A stretch of DNA of 42,652 nt, taken from a virus. Under the pieces are notes generated by a model, which was not told the origin of the DNA, did no database searches, and saw only the letters and a list, made by a program, of their open reading frames with translations. Where the stretch lies: positions 1-42,652 of IMG/VR virus record IMGVR_UViG_3300042731_003658; one strand, written 5' to 3'. The translations under genes were made by a program, and so were the position numbers. Below, piece by piece: positions 32,617 through 39,105 of this stretch. Positions within the stretch are counted from its first letter, which is position 1. Every line of letters starts with the position of its first letter.

Positions 32617-33177
32617 TTATTCTACTTTACCCAAATCACAATTTTCCAAATCCTCTTTAACCATTCTGTATTCTTCAAATGTAGGTTCTTCTATATAAAC
32701 ATCTTGATAATAATAATAAGCTAATTTAGCGGCCTCATATTCATTTTTAACCCACACATCAACTGTGCTTTTAACAAATGGATGATTACAATTCACATCG
32801 TCTTCTGGATTGCCATCATAGAATCCTATTACCGTTTTATCTGGATTAAGATAATACCACGCTAATTCGAAAAATGTTCCAATTATCGGTTTTTTCTCGT
32901 CATATTGATTCATATTACAAATAGCCATGGTACTTCTCATAACATAAGAACAGTCCTTTGGTACTAACAGCTCAATACCCTTTGTTTTATAGACCTTCAG
33001 TCGTTTATCATCTTTACCGTTGTTTTTTAATACCATATTGTTGAACCCATTATTACATGGATCTATAATACACCAATCTGGATTTCCAGCAAAACATCGT
33101 CTTATGTTTTTTCTCCATTCGTAACTTTCTGGTTTATCAACTGATATCTGCCCTATTAGATAAATCGTTTCCTTCAT
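32617..33177 (-). CDS. nucleoside 2-deoxyribosyltransferase-like protein
   Basis: 186 residues. The Rossmann-like start is IYLIGQISVDKPESYEWRKN. Later motifs are CIIDPCN, then a nucleophile-type GTFFELAWYYL (Glu) and a C-terminal NHPFVKSTVDVW. This order fits the nucleoside deoxyribosyltransferase superfamily, which moves or cleaves base-sugar bonds. The catalytic Glu is present, but the substrate is not evident. It could serve nucleotide salvage, modified-base metabolism or NAD-related defence interplay; these are open. Confidence 0.6.
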   Translation of the reverse strand: MKETIYLIGQISVDKPESYEWRKNIRRCFAGNPDWCIIDPCNNGFNNMVLKNNGKDDKRLKVYKTKGIELLVPKDCSYVMRSTMAICNMNQYDEKKPIIGTFFELAWYYLNPDKTVIGFYDGNPEDDVNCNHPFVKSTVDVWVKNEYEAAKLAYYYYQDVYIEEPTFEEYRMVKEDLENCDLGKVE

Positions 33178-33409
33178 TTTCCTTTTCCTCGTTTTCGTAA
33201 TAACTTAGTTTTTCTTCATATGCGCGTAATTTATTTCCATAAGTATCGATTTTGTTTGTAAATACTTTTAATATTTTGGTATATTCTTCGTATATAGCAT
33301 CAACCATTTTCTTACTCGATTCTCTGTAGATCTTGTCCAATACCAAAATACTGAATAAGAATCCGATTACACAACCAATTCCAATCCCGTATAGTAATGT
33401 GTCAGTCAC
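33137..33409 (-). CDS. membrane-anchored coiled-coil protein
   Basis: 90 residues from GTG 33409 (AAAGGAG 8 nt upstream). One N-terminal transmembrane helix (LLYGIGIGCVIGFLFSILVL), then a long charged coiled coil. The layout recalls phage spanin or i-spanin-type or Rz-like proteins, but the genes nearby are not lysis genes, so this is weak. The 3' end overlaps the next gene by 41 nt. Confidence 0.6.
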   Translation of the reverse strand: MTDTLLYGIGIGCVIGFLFSILVLDKIYRESSKKMVDAIYEEYTKILKVFTNKIDTYGNKLRAYEEKLSYYENEEKENEGNDLSNRADIS

Positions 33410-33815
33410 CGTTTTTCTCCTTTAAGTAATTTAGGATATCTTTATGGAGATTAACAAAATCAAAAACATAACCACCGAAAAATCTCTCATTAATTATATT
33501 ATCTATTATTTCCGATTCTTGTTCTTTATTAGAAAGTTCTAATAATAGCTTGTAAGTTTTTTGAGAACCATATACTTGAGTTAGAGAACATTTTCTTACT
33601 TTGTACTCATCATTGCCCACAAAATATTTACACATAGTTATGATTTCTTTTTCGGGTCCGTTTAACGTGGTCTCAGTGTATTTCAAATAATCAGGATCGG
33701 TATTCATTTCTGAATTAATTAAATCATTTGAATATGTATCATGTGGTGTTAATACTACTAAGAATGTCAATAAAACTAGGCACATCTTCGTTATCATTCT
33801 TTTTAATATCTTCAT
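33402..33815 (-). CDS. secreted or lipid-facing protein with signal peptide
   Basis: 137 residues from ATG 33815; a TTG at 33824 is the alternative, and the ribosome site AAGGA fits either only moderately. Residues 1-28 form a signal peptide (basic KILKRMITK, then CLVLLTFLVVL, then a polar end near SND). The remainder is soluble with a Cys pair (MCKYFVG..KCSLTQ), so disulphide formation outside the cytoplasm is possible. It overlaps the upstream gene by 77 nt. Exported phage proteins often act in superinfection exclusion or lysis control; no evidence decides. Confidence 0.55.
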   Translation of the reverse strand: MKILKRMITKMCLVLLTFLVVLTPHDTYSNDLINSEMNTDPDYLKYTETTLNGPEKEIITMCKYFVGNDEYKVRKCSLTQVYGSQKTYKLLLELSNKEQESEIIDNIINERFFGGYVFDFVNLHKDILNYLKEKNGD

Positions 33816-34032
33816 AAGGATCAAGTATCCTTCTTGTTAGTTCTCTTTCGGCGCCGTTAACGGCGTCTATCCATTCTGATATTTGTGTATAGCCTATTCT
33901 TGTCTTCAGTATTAATTGTCCAACTAATTCGCAAATTACATAATTCAGATCCCCTTTATTTTGGATTTTTTCGGCAAGGGAACCGATGTCATTTTTAAAA
34001 CTATCTCTTTTTAATTTTTCTATATAAGGCAT
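33739..34032 (-). CDS. DUF6899-like small phage protein
   Basis: 97 residues from ATG 34032, chosen for GGAG 6 nt upstream; a frame to 34044 is longer but unsupported. MPYIEKLKRDS, GDLNYVICELV, ISEWIDAVNGAERELTRR and LDPYEDIKKNDNEDV reproduce the order of the DUF6899 pattern (MPYI..R, GDLNY, E-x-x-R-R, PYED). Family function is unknown. The 3' half is shared with the signal-peptide gene in another frame. Confidence 0.65.
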   Translation of the reverse strand: MPYIEKLKRDSFKNDIGSLAEKIQNKGDLNYVICELVGQLILKTRIGYTQISEWIDAVNGAERELTRRILDPYEDIKKNDNEDVPSFIDILSSINTT

Positions 34033-34067
34033 TTTTAACTCCATCTATTTAAATAAAGGTTAATTTA

Positions 34068-34265
34068 TTATTCTTCCTCTATATTCAAGCCTATTGCCCA
34101 TGGCTCTAAAACAACACCTGTCCTTAAGTAATAATTAAGTACTAATATAACCAAGTTAAGTTCTCTTAGTTTGTTTTCAAATAATTCCTTAGTCTCCATA
34201 GCTATTACTAGTTGCTCTGATACCTCTTCTTTGGTTAGCTCTTCTAGGTAATCCATCATACTCAT
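34068..34265 (-). CDS. small helical acidic protein
   Basis: 65 residues from ATG 34265, directly after the upstream stop and behind AAGGAACACTAAA. Mostly helical (MDYLEELTKEEVSEQLVIAM) with a hydrophobic centre (LNLVILVLNYYL). The family is unknown. Confidence 0.6.
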   Translation of the reverse strand: MSMMDYLEELTKEEVSEQLVIAMETKELFENKLRELNLVILVLNYYLRTGVVLEPWAIGLNIEEE

Positions 34266-34266
34266 T

Positions 34267-34560
34267 TTAGTGTTCCTTATCAAGTTCTTTATTTAACATA
34301 TATATATTTATTGAGGCAAGTATGTATTTTACAATTAAATCAGATAGATTATCGTGCAATCTATCCATATACTTTTGTGTATACTCACACATATGTAATT
34401 CTTCATTACAGCTGAACGTATAGCTATTTAATATGTTTTTTATTATTGTTTTGAATGCTTCTATGTCTTTTTCAGATATTTTGGTATATATTTCCATTAC
34501 TTTTGACACTATTGTATCAATTATGTTTTCTGTCACAAAATAATCGTATAGTTCTGGCAT
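34267..34560 (-). CDS. small helical protein
   Basis: 97 residues, helical, Ile-rich (ENIIDTIVSKVMEIYTKISE), with two Cys in the middle. The ribosome site is AAGGAGCGGTTAT. The family is not recognised. Its stop is one base before the next start. Confidence 0.6.
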   Translation of the reverse strand: MPELYDYFVTENIIDTIVSKVMEIYTKISEKDIEAFKTIIKNILNSYTFSCNEELHMCEYTQKYMDRLHDNLSDLIVKYILASINIYMLNKELDKEH

Positions 34561-34571
34561 ATAACCGCTCC

Positions 34572-34949
34572 TTAAATAATTATTTCCAAGCTTTCTAATT
34601 TACCGTTATTAAAATAAATATAGTAACTGAAACATTTATGATCTATACATGTTATTATGTCGAGTACACCATTGTATTGTATCCTTACGTCTTTTGTTGG
34701 TACTTTTTTTAAACTGCCTACCAACTTAGATAATTTATGTTCGTTCCACTCTGGTTTTCCGTAGTAATATCTTTGCTCCTCAGGAACAAGTTCTAATACA
34801 AACTCATTTCTAATCAAACAGCCATCTTCTGTAATAGTGTAATCTTCAAAATTACAGTCCAGTGATTTTGTTTGGAATATGGAATCTTGAATTTCTTTTT
34901 TTGTATTAGGTAACGGATACTTACAAATTACATTATCGTAATTTCCCAC
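34572..34949 (-). CDS. small mixed alpha/beta protein
   Basis: 125 residues from GTG 34949 behind GGGGGACAA. Contains the strand-rich end VRIQYNGVLDIITCIDHKCF, then YYIYFNNGKLESLEII. There are no membrane segments. The family is unknown. Confidence 0.55.
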   Translation of the reverse strand: MGNYDNVICKYPLPNTKKEIQDSIFQTKSLDCNFEDYTITEDGCLIRNEFVLELVPEEQRYYYGKPEWNEHKLSKLVGSLKKVPTKDVRIQYNGVLDIITCIDHKCFSYYIYFNNGKLESLEIII

Positions 34950-34958
34950 TTGTCCCCC

Positions 34959-35051
34959 TTAAAAAGATTCAATGAAAGATGCAGCAAACAATAAAGTTAC
35001 TGATATTATTATTAGAGTTATTTGTAATATATCGATTGTTTTTAGTTTCAT
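34959..35051 (-). CDS. 30-residue single-pass membrane peptide
   Basis: ATG 35049-35051 follows the upstream TAG directly; ends at TAA 34959. The product MKLKTIDILQITLIIISVTL, continuing LFAASFIESF, is one hydrophobic helix after a basic start. It fills exactly the gap between two genes. It could modulate a membrane target such as a holin or host protein. Confidence 0.5.
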   Translation of the reverse strand: MKLKTIDILQITLIIISVTLLFAASFIESF

Positions 35052-35384
35052 CTAGTCCCACCAATTTGGTAATTCCCTTTTCAGTATTTCACAGAGTAAT
35101 TCTATATCTTTGTGTTTAGTCCTTTTACCATCTTTAATATAATCATTCTTTATTATTCTGTCAAGCAAAAATATACATAATTCTATGTCTTTCGCGATTT
35201 TAATTGAATCAATACTTATACTATGTTTATAAAAAAAGCCAGCAGTTAATATGAATTTAAACTTAAGTATCCTGAATATAAATAAATTATCGTAATGTCT
35301 ATCAGCCCAAATGATTTTAAACCACAACAAAAGATTTTTGATTCCGTGTATAATGCCTCGTAATAATCCAATTTTATTACTCAT
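35052..35384 (-). CDS. small phage protein with hydrophobic helices
   Basis: 110 residues. A hydrophobic N-terminal half (GIKNLLLWFKIIWADRHYDN, then LFIFRILKFKFIL) is followed by a charged helical end ending WWD. The W-x-D-R-H-Y-D-N stretch looks conserved-type, but I cannot name the family. An internal promoter lies inside its 3' half. Confidence 0.55.
   Translation of the reverse strand: MSNKIGLLRGIIHGIKNLLLWFKIIWADRHYDNLFIFRILKFKFILTAGFFYKHSISIDSIKIAKDIELCIFLLDRIIKNDYIKDGKRTKHKDIELLCEILKRELPNWWD
35136..35164 (-). promoter_or_regulatory. sigma70-like promoter inside a gene
   Basis: Minus strand TTGACA (35164-35159), 17-nt spacer, TATATT (35141-35136), with an AATGAT stretch before the -10 as in the promoter at 37.1 kb. 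It would give the membrane peptide and later genes a second start. Confidence 0.5.
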
Positions 35385-35498
35385 TATGCATCACCACCTG
35401 TTTTTGTTTTTCAAATTCGTCGCTATCTTTCATACATATACGACCATCATTTATCTAATTCGTATAGAGAACCCTACCACGACCGTGACTGTTTTTAT

Positions 35499-35663
35499 TC
35501 ATGGCTCTCTGAATAAAACCATAGTTAGTATTGTGCACACTAATATAGCCCATATATATTTGGTTTCCTGAAAGATACATCTAACATAACAAGCTGGTAT
35601 AAGACATGCTACCAATATAATATTAACTAAGATTCTGAAAAATTTTCGCGGGCGGGAAAACAA
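35499..35663 (-). CDS. 54-residue two-helix membrane protein (TTG start)
   Basis: Starts at TTG 35663, 2 nt after the previous stop, with AAGGG 6 nt upstream; ends at TGA 35499. Two hydrophobic helices (ILVNIILVACLIPACYV and YIWAILVCTILTMVLF) are separated by a charged turn. The start codon is a judgement, as the frame has no upstream ATG. Confidence 0.5.
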   Translation of the reverse strand: MFSRPRKFFRILVNIILVACLIPACYVRCIFQETKYIWAILVCTILTMVLFREP

Positions 35664-35665
35664 CC

Positions 35666-35908
35666 CTAGCCCTTATTGCACTCAATTCTAAGTCTTTTAT
35701 ATTCTTTTCTCATCCTATACCAATCTAATTCACATCTGATATGCCACCATTTACATGATGCATTAGAAGAATACTTAAACAATGAAACAAGTTCTATTTC
35801 ATTAGGATTCTTTGTGAATTTTAAATCACCTGTGGAAGGATCTATCCACCAGTATCCATGATCTTCTTCCCCTTTGTAAAAACGTTTTAAAATCTGCTGA
35901 CGCAACAT
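35666..35908 (-). CDS. small Trp-rich protein
   Basis: 80 residues from ATG 35908, which follows GAGGAGGTATTT; the frame to 35932 is upstream of that site. Contains HGYWWIDPSTGDLKF and ASCKWWHIRCELDWYRM, then a basic C-terminal helix. The family is unknown. Confidence 0.6.
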   Translation of the reverse strand: MLRQQILKRFYKGEEDHGYWWIDPSTGDLKFTKNPNEIELVSLFKYSSNASCKWWHIRCELDWYRMRKEYKRLRIECNKG

Positions 35909-35919
35909 AAATACCTCCT

Positions 35920-36102
35920 CTATTTGGGCCACGATAAATTCTTTACGATTTTGTTATACTTTTCGGGTGACATTGATAGCTTCTTCCTTATATAACTGTT
36001 GCCCCACAAATTCCACATAACTAAAAATAGTAGTATAGCTTGTGTATATTTAATAATGTTATCTATAGTAAGATAACTATCTAATAGAACAGCTATATCC
36101 AT
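35920..36102 (-). CDS. small membrane protein
   Basis: 60 residues with one hydrophobic helix (YTQAILLFLVMWNLWG, about 20-36) and a basic C-terminal tail. The start lies inside the end of the upstream gene (10-nt overlap), consistent with coupled translation. Function is unknown. Confidence 0.5.
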   Translation of the reverse strand: MDIAVLLDSYLTIDNIIKYTQAILLFLVMWNLWGNSYIRKKLSMSPEKYNKIVKNLSWPK

Positions 36103-36332
36103 TTTTTTAACTCGTCTATAGTTGTATTAACAATTATAATTTCGTATTTTTTATTGTATATAGGAACTGTAATTTTTACTGTATCACCACTTACTTCGTA
36201 CTTTGTTCTTCCAAAAGCCCCACTTGCTGTAGCTGAATCTGATGCTTCAAACTTAGGCAACAGTAGTTGTAATTCGTTACGTATGGCTTGTTTAGTTGTT
36301 TCCGGTAAATAGTTAATATTTACTTCTTTCAT
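36093..36332 (-). CDS. small unknown protein
   Basis: 79 residues. A helical N-terminus (TTKQAIRNELQLLLPKFEAS) is followed by beta strands (YEVSGDTVKITVPIYNKKYE). Soluble. The start is behind AAAGGACAGCGGAAA. Confidence 0.55.
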   Translation of the reverse strand: MKEVNINYLPETTKQAIRNELQLLLPKFEASDSATASGAFGRTKYEVSGDTVKITVPIYNKKYEIIIVNTTIDELKKWI

Positions 36333-36349
36333 TTTCCGCTGTCCTTTAT

Positions 36350-36634
36350 TTAATCTATAACTATCGATAATCCTTTGTTATATTTACCTGTATTATCCAA
36401 CACACCGTAGGCCATTCTGCCGTCGCCTATCTCCATCGATTTTTGTGGTACATAAATATCTAATTCTTTATCAGACAAACCACCACTTATTTCAATCGGA
36501 CTTCCAGGTACAGTTCTGATTAATTTAAGCTCCAGGTCAATGTTGGCTATGTCATCTGGTAGATATTCTGAAAACTCATCCGATAGTATATCAATTAAAT
36601 TTTTAAGTTCTTTTACAAATGTCTCTTTATCCAT
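36350..36634 (-). CDS. small unknown protein
   Basis: 94 residues from ATG 36634; GTG 36646 is a possible alternative with a better ribosome site (GGAG 6 nt upstream). Begins MDKETFVKELKNLIDILSDE and ends in strands with GDGRMAYGVLDNTGKYNKG. It overlaps the upstream gene's end by 8 nt. The family is unknown. Confidence 0.55.
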   Translation of the reverse strand: MDKETFVKELKNLIDILSDEFSEYLPDDIANIDLELKLIRTVPGSPIEISGGLSDKELDIYVPQKSMEIGDGRMAYGVLDNTGKYNKGLSIVID

Positions 36635-36905
36635 TTTTGCACTCACACTCCTCTCCGCAATTACCCCCGCAAGAGCAATCATGATCTCGTTCCATCAGTT
36701 TAGTCATTTCTGTCTCAATTAATTCTTGAAATTCCTCAGAATCGTTTATTAATGATAAAAGAGTAACAATATAGAATATATTAGCGTTGTCATTCCTATT
36801 TATCAAGGTCTCTTCATCCATCTTAGGTAGATATAATTTGGTAGTCAGATCTTTTTCAATTACCAAAGCGCAATCCGCGTCATTTAATTCCATAGTCGTA
36901 CTCAT
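36627..36905 (-). CDS. small protein with Cys-rich metal-binding tail
   Basis: 92 residues. The body is acidic and helical, and the final 18 residues hold HDCSCGGNCGEECECKNG (six Cys and a His), a metallothionein-like or zinc-binding tail. The start has TAGGAGGAATAAATA. Function is unknown. Confidence 0.6.
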   Translation of the reverse strand: MSTTMELNDADCALVIEKDLTTKLYLPKMDEETLINRNDNANIFYIVTLLSLINDSEEFQELIETEMTKLMERDHDCSCGGNCGEECECKNG

Positions 36906-36917
36906 TATTTATTCCTC

Positions 36918-37085
36918 CTATACCCTCTCGTTCTTTATTACGTCAATATAACAACCTAATATGGCTTTATGGCCTTTACGGTTTGCTATATCAAGTTTTA
37001 TATTGGTAGGTATTAAATTTGTTTCTCTGTTAAATTTACTAATCAATTCTAATATGTCCTTTTCCAGTTCTTTGACTTTATTCAT
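36918..37085 (-). CDS. 55-residue small protein
   Basis: ATG 37083-37085 behind AAAGGATACCAAA; ends TAG at 36918. MNKVKELEKDILELISKFNR, then ETNLIPTNIKLDI has a helix followed by a strand. The form E-x-E-I-L-x-L-I-x-x-F-N-x-E-T-N-L-I-P looks like a common small prophage/phage family, not named here. It is the first gene after a consensus promoter. Confidence 0.6.
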   Translation of the reverse strand: MNKVKELEKDILELISKFNRETNLIPTNIKLDIANRKGHKAILGCYIDVIKNERV

Positions 37086-37123
37086 TTTGGTATCCTTTAT
37101 TTGATGTTATTTTATCCTAATAT

Positions 37124-37151
37124 AATATAATCATTTTTCTGGATTTGTCAA
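37124..37151 (-). promoter_or_regulatory. sigma70-like promoter P3
   Basis: Minus strand TTGACA (37151-37146), 16-nt spacer, TATATT (37129-37124). About 40 nt upstream of the 55-residue gene; it heads the long leftward block of small genes. Confidence 0.7.
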
Positions 37152-37225
37152 ATATGTTTTTAAAAACTCTATCCCATCTTCCCCCACGAGGAAGTTTTTT
37201 AGTTAGTATAATATCTTAGTCTGTA

Positions 37226-37417
37226 TTAATTGTGATAGTTTTTAGCCCACTGGTACTTACCCTCATCTAAATACACCCAGTTCAGGTCTACCCTTCTTTT
37301 TGAGTTCATTTCTGATAGCCTGTATTCTGTGTCAATGATCTCTCTCATGATGTGATTTAGAAGATTTGGTAGGTCAATGTCATTTTCAGCTTTCACTGAG
37401 ATATTAACTTCAACCAT
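37226..37417 (-). CDS. small unknown protein at the leftward edge
   Basis: 63 residues (MVEVNISVKAENDIDLPNLL, then a helix ending in YHN). AAAGGAGAAGTCGACCCTT stands before ATG 37417. It is the first leftward gene after the divergent region and follows the 32-bp repeats. The family is unknown. Confidence 0.55.
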   Translation of the reverse strand: MVEVNISVKAENDIDLPNLLNHIMREIIDTEYRLSEMNSKRRVDLNWVYLDEGKYQWAKNYHN

Positions 37418-37466
37418 AAGGGTCGACTTCTCCTTTTAAGCTCGAAATTAAATCCGGTAGTTCATA

Positions 37467-37542
37467 GTTCCTATTAAAGCCATTTTAATATTCACTCCGT
37501 TCCTATTAAAGCCATTTTAATATTCACTCCGTTCCTATTAAA
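37467..37542. repeat. 32-bp tandem repeat, 2.4 copies
   Basis: Unit GTTCCTATTAAAGCCATTTT plus 12 nt, at 37467-37498 and 37499-37530 (identical), then a partial third copy. On the minus strand each full copy contains an ATG frame (MALIGTE for one, MALIGTMNYRI for the last) behind GGAG. The second and third copies can also form an 11-bp hairpin (CCATTTTAATA/TATTAAAATGG). Confidence 0.85.
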
Positions 37543-37639
37543 ATGGAGGTTTGTTTATTCTAATTTATTATGGTCGATTTGTTTTTAGAACCCCGGACAA
37601 ATTATATATAAGGTAATATGGATAGTTCTATGCTGTGCT

Positions 37640-37714
37640 AATTAACTCTATGGTAACTGATTCTATACTAATTGATTCTATACTAATTGATTCTATACTA
37701 ATTGATTCTATACT
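37640..37714. repeat. 15-bp tandem repeat, about 5 copies
   Basis: Unit AATTGATTCTATACT. Three identical copies (37670-37714) are preceded by AACTGATTCTATACT (37655-37669) and a degenerate AATTAACTCTATGGT (37640-37654). AT-rich and iteron-like, in the divergent region. Confidence 0.85.
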
Positions 37715-38032
37715 AACTATATAGTATTACTACATATATCATGGTCGAACTGTTTTATGGGACCAAATTGATTGTAAGGGGGACCCTATATATGAGAGGA
37801 GTTATATGTATTTGTATTTGTTATTATAGCCCCCCTCCCTTTATGAGTTTTTATATCCATTTCTTGGATTTTTTGGTAAATGAGTGTTTTACTCGATTTG
37901 ACTCGTTAAATGACAAATTGACCTCATTCGACCCTTGCCGAGAGGTAAAATAATGCAGGGGGGTGTTCTTAATGGACATCTAACACATTGACGACCCGGG
38001 GGTATACTACCGGGGTATTGAAAGGAGTAATT

Positions 38033-38299
38033 ATGAAAAATTTGCAGAGATACAAAAAAATTAGAGAAGAAATGGCAGCCCTTAATAAAGAACTGCAGAA
38101 GATTGAGTCGTCATGGACGGTGGCCGGTGTATACAAAATCGGCCGGATACACAAAAACCAAACCCGGCTGCTGGAGCGGCTGGGGATGGCGAAAATCCGG
38201 GAGCACTGGAGTGAGTATTATGAGTGCCCCGTAGATGTCTATGGGACGGATAATCCGACAGCCGTTCTCAAGAAAGTAATCAAACATTGGAGAATCTAA
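38033..38299 (+). CDS. small basic helical protein (first rightward gene)
   Basis: 88 residues from ATG 38033 behind AAAGGAGTAATT; a frame to 37988 runs past the ribosome site. MKNLQRYKKIREEMAALNKE begins a charged helix, and RLLERLGMAKIREHWSEYYE follows. There is no known family. It is followed 6 nt later by a strong terminator, so it forms its own unit. Confidence 0.6.
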   Translation: MKNLQRYKKIREEMAALNKELQKIESSWTVAGVYKIGRIHKNQTRLLERLGMAKIREHWSEYYECPVDVYGTDNPTAVLKKVIKHWRI

Positions 38300-38305
38300 G
38301 ACTGT

Positions 38306-38340
38306 GGGGTAGGGACTCTGTGTCTCTACCCCGTTTTTTT
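38306..38340 (+). terminator. Rho-independent terminator T1
   Basis: 11-bp stem GGGGTAGGGAC / GTCTCTACCCC, 5-nt loop, then G and seven T. Nearly the same as T2 and T3. Confidence 0.9.
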
Positions 38341-38385
38341 GATATGAACATAACACAATAACCCAAAATAAGAAAGGAGTAAATC

Positions 38386-38511
38386 ATGATTAGATTAAAG
38401 AGAAAAGAAGAAGAAAACAGAAAGTTGGATTCCCATGCTCGGGTTAGGAAAGAGGCCGAAGAGGCCAAGAAGGAAAGAGAAGAGTATAGAAAGAAGTTCC
38501 GCATCATCTAA
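38386..38511 (+). CDS. 41-residue charged peptide
   Basis: ATG 38386 behind AAAGGAGTAAATC; ends TAA 38511. MIRLKRKEEENRKLDSHARV, then a Lys/Glu helix. It lies between terminators T1 and T2 as a one-gene cassette. It could bind RNA; function is unknown. Confidence 0.6.
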   Translation: MIRLKRKEEENRKLDSHARVRKEAEEAKKEREEYRKKFRII

Positions 38512-38517
38512 CCCGGA

Positions 38518-38558
38518 GGGGTAGAGGTACGTATTATGTACTTCTACCCCGTTTTTTT
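38518..38558 (+). terminator. Rho-independent terminator T2
   Basis: 13-bp stem GGGGTAGAGGTAC / GTACTTCTACCCC, 7-nt loop, then G and seven T. Confidence 0.9.
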
Positions 38559-38602
38559 GATAGTATAACTTACAAACTAATACAGTAAAGGAGGGTGGTA
38601 TT

Positions 38603-38815
38603 ATGAGTACATTAGAACAGCTTCAATACAAGAACTACAGCATCGGTGAGGATGGCCCGGGCCGTTGCGAGCACTGCGGCGAAAGTACCAAGAATAAGCA
38701 CCTTCGTCGTTATGAGAAGGGGCCCGTTCTGTGTATTCCGTGCTTTCTGGCGGATTACACCAATGCCCCCCAGCACGTCATCGACGAGATGGCTGCCTGG
38801 ATGGTAGAAAACTAA
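38603..38815 (+). CDS. small zinc-binding protein
   Basis: 70 residues. RCEHCGESTKNKHL and VLCIPCFLADY give two CxxC pairs, a short zinc ribbon, followed by a helix (HVIDEMAAWMVEN). GGAGGGTGGTATT precedes the start. Function is unknown. Confidence 0.65.
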   Translation: MSTLEQLQYKNYSIGEDGPGRCEHCGESTKNKHLRRYEKGPVLCIPCFLADYTNAPQHVIDEMAAWMVEN

Positions 38816-38825
38816 TAAAGCACTA

Positions 38826-38866
38826 CCTCGGATGCCACTGGCTGAGGTTAAACTTGTGGCATAACA
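38826..38866 (+). ncRNA. 41-nt H-type pseudoknot element, copy 1
   Basis: CCTCGG (38826-38831) can pair CTGAGG (38842-38847, one G-U), and ATGCCAC (38832-38838) can pair GTGGCAT (38856-38862), forming a pseudoknot with an 8-nt AT-rich loop. The 41 nt are identical to 42223-42263. It lies in the leader of the next gene. Confidence 0.7.
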
Positions 38867-38877
38867 CAATCACAACC

Positions 38878-38907
38878 GCCCCGGGGCGCAGTCCGGTTAC
38901 CCGGGGC
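38878..38907 (+). promoter_or_regulatory. GC hairpin just upstream of a ribosome site
   Basis: 8-bp perfect stem GCCCCGGG / CCCGGGGC, directly before AGAGAGG. It could mask or expose the ribosome site together with the pseudoknot. Confidence 0.5.
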
Positions 38908-38923
38908 AGAGAGGATATTGGCT

Positions 38924-39103
38924 ATGAATCATCTAAAAGAAAAGCACAGGCTTGAAAGTATGTGCTATAGATTCATGGAGGCTGCCCAGACTGCCGAAAC
39001 CGACGGCAATATGGAGGGCTCCAAGAGGTTTTGGGCTAAAGCCCAATTCTACTATGACCGCCTCACTGAACATGAGGCTGCTTGTAACAGGAAAGGAGGT
39101 TGA
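38924..39103 (+). CDS. small helical protein under pseudoknot leader
   Basis: 59 residues from ATG 38924 (AGAGG upstream); TTG 38918 is the alternative. MNHLKEKHRLESMCYRFMEA, then QTAETDGNMEGSKRFWAKAQ forms a TPR-like pair of helices. Its end overlaps the ribosome site of the next gene. Confidence 0.6.
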   Translation: MNHLKEKHRLESMCYRFMEAAQTAETDGNMEGSKRFWAKAQFYYDRLTEHEAACNRKGG

Positions 39104-39105
39104 CA

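Larger units (their letters stand above)
37418..38032. other. divergent non-coding region (about 600 bp)
   Basis: No supported gene. Transcription leaves in both directions from here. The region holds the 32-bp repeats (37467-37542), a short AT-rich stretch with TATATA, the 15-bp repeats (37640-37714) and a GC-rich hairpin (CCCGG/CCGGG, about 37994-38015) just before the first rightward gene. A regulatory hub or replication origin is a reasonable guess, without proof. Confidence 0.7.

Noticed and set aside
35462-35587. 41-residue frame overlapping the 54-residue membrane protein
   Set aside because: No ribosome site and low-complexity product; the other frame gives two clear membrane helices next to a ribosome site.
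37467-37714. CRISPR array
   Set aside because: The repeats are directly tandem with no spacers between them.
37895-37935. Spaced GAC motifs (TTGACTCG..TGAC..TTGACC..CGACC) as operators or a promoter
   Set aside because: Spacing is irregular and no -10 box lies at 16-18 nt from any TTGAC.
37741-37953. Open frame of 70 residues in the divergent region
   Set aside because: No ribosome site, odd composition (ICICICYYSPPP), and it lies between repeats and the first rightward gene.
38826-38866. Known small pseudoknot riboswitches (guanidine-III, preQ1)
   Set aside because: Size and topology are similar, but the conserved bases of those classes, as I recall them, are not present.
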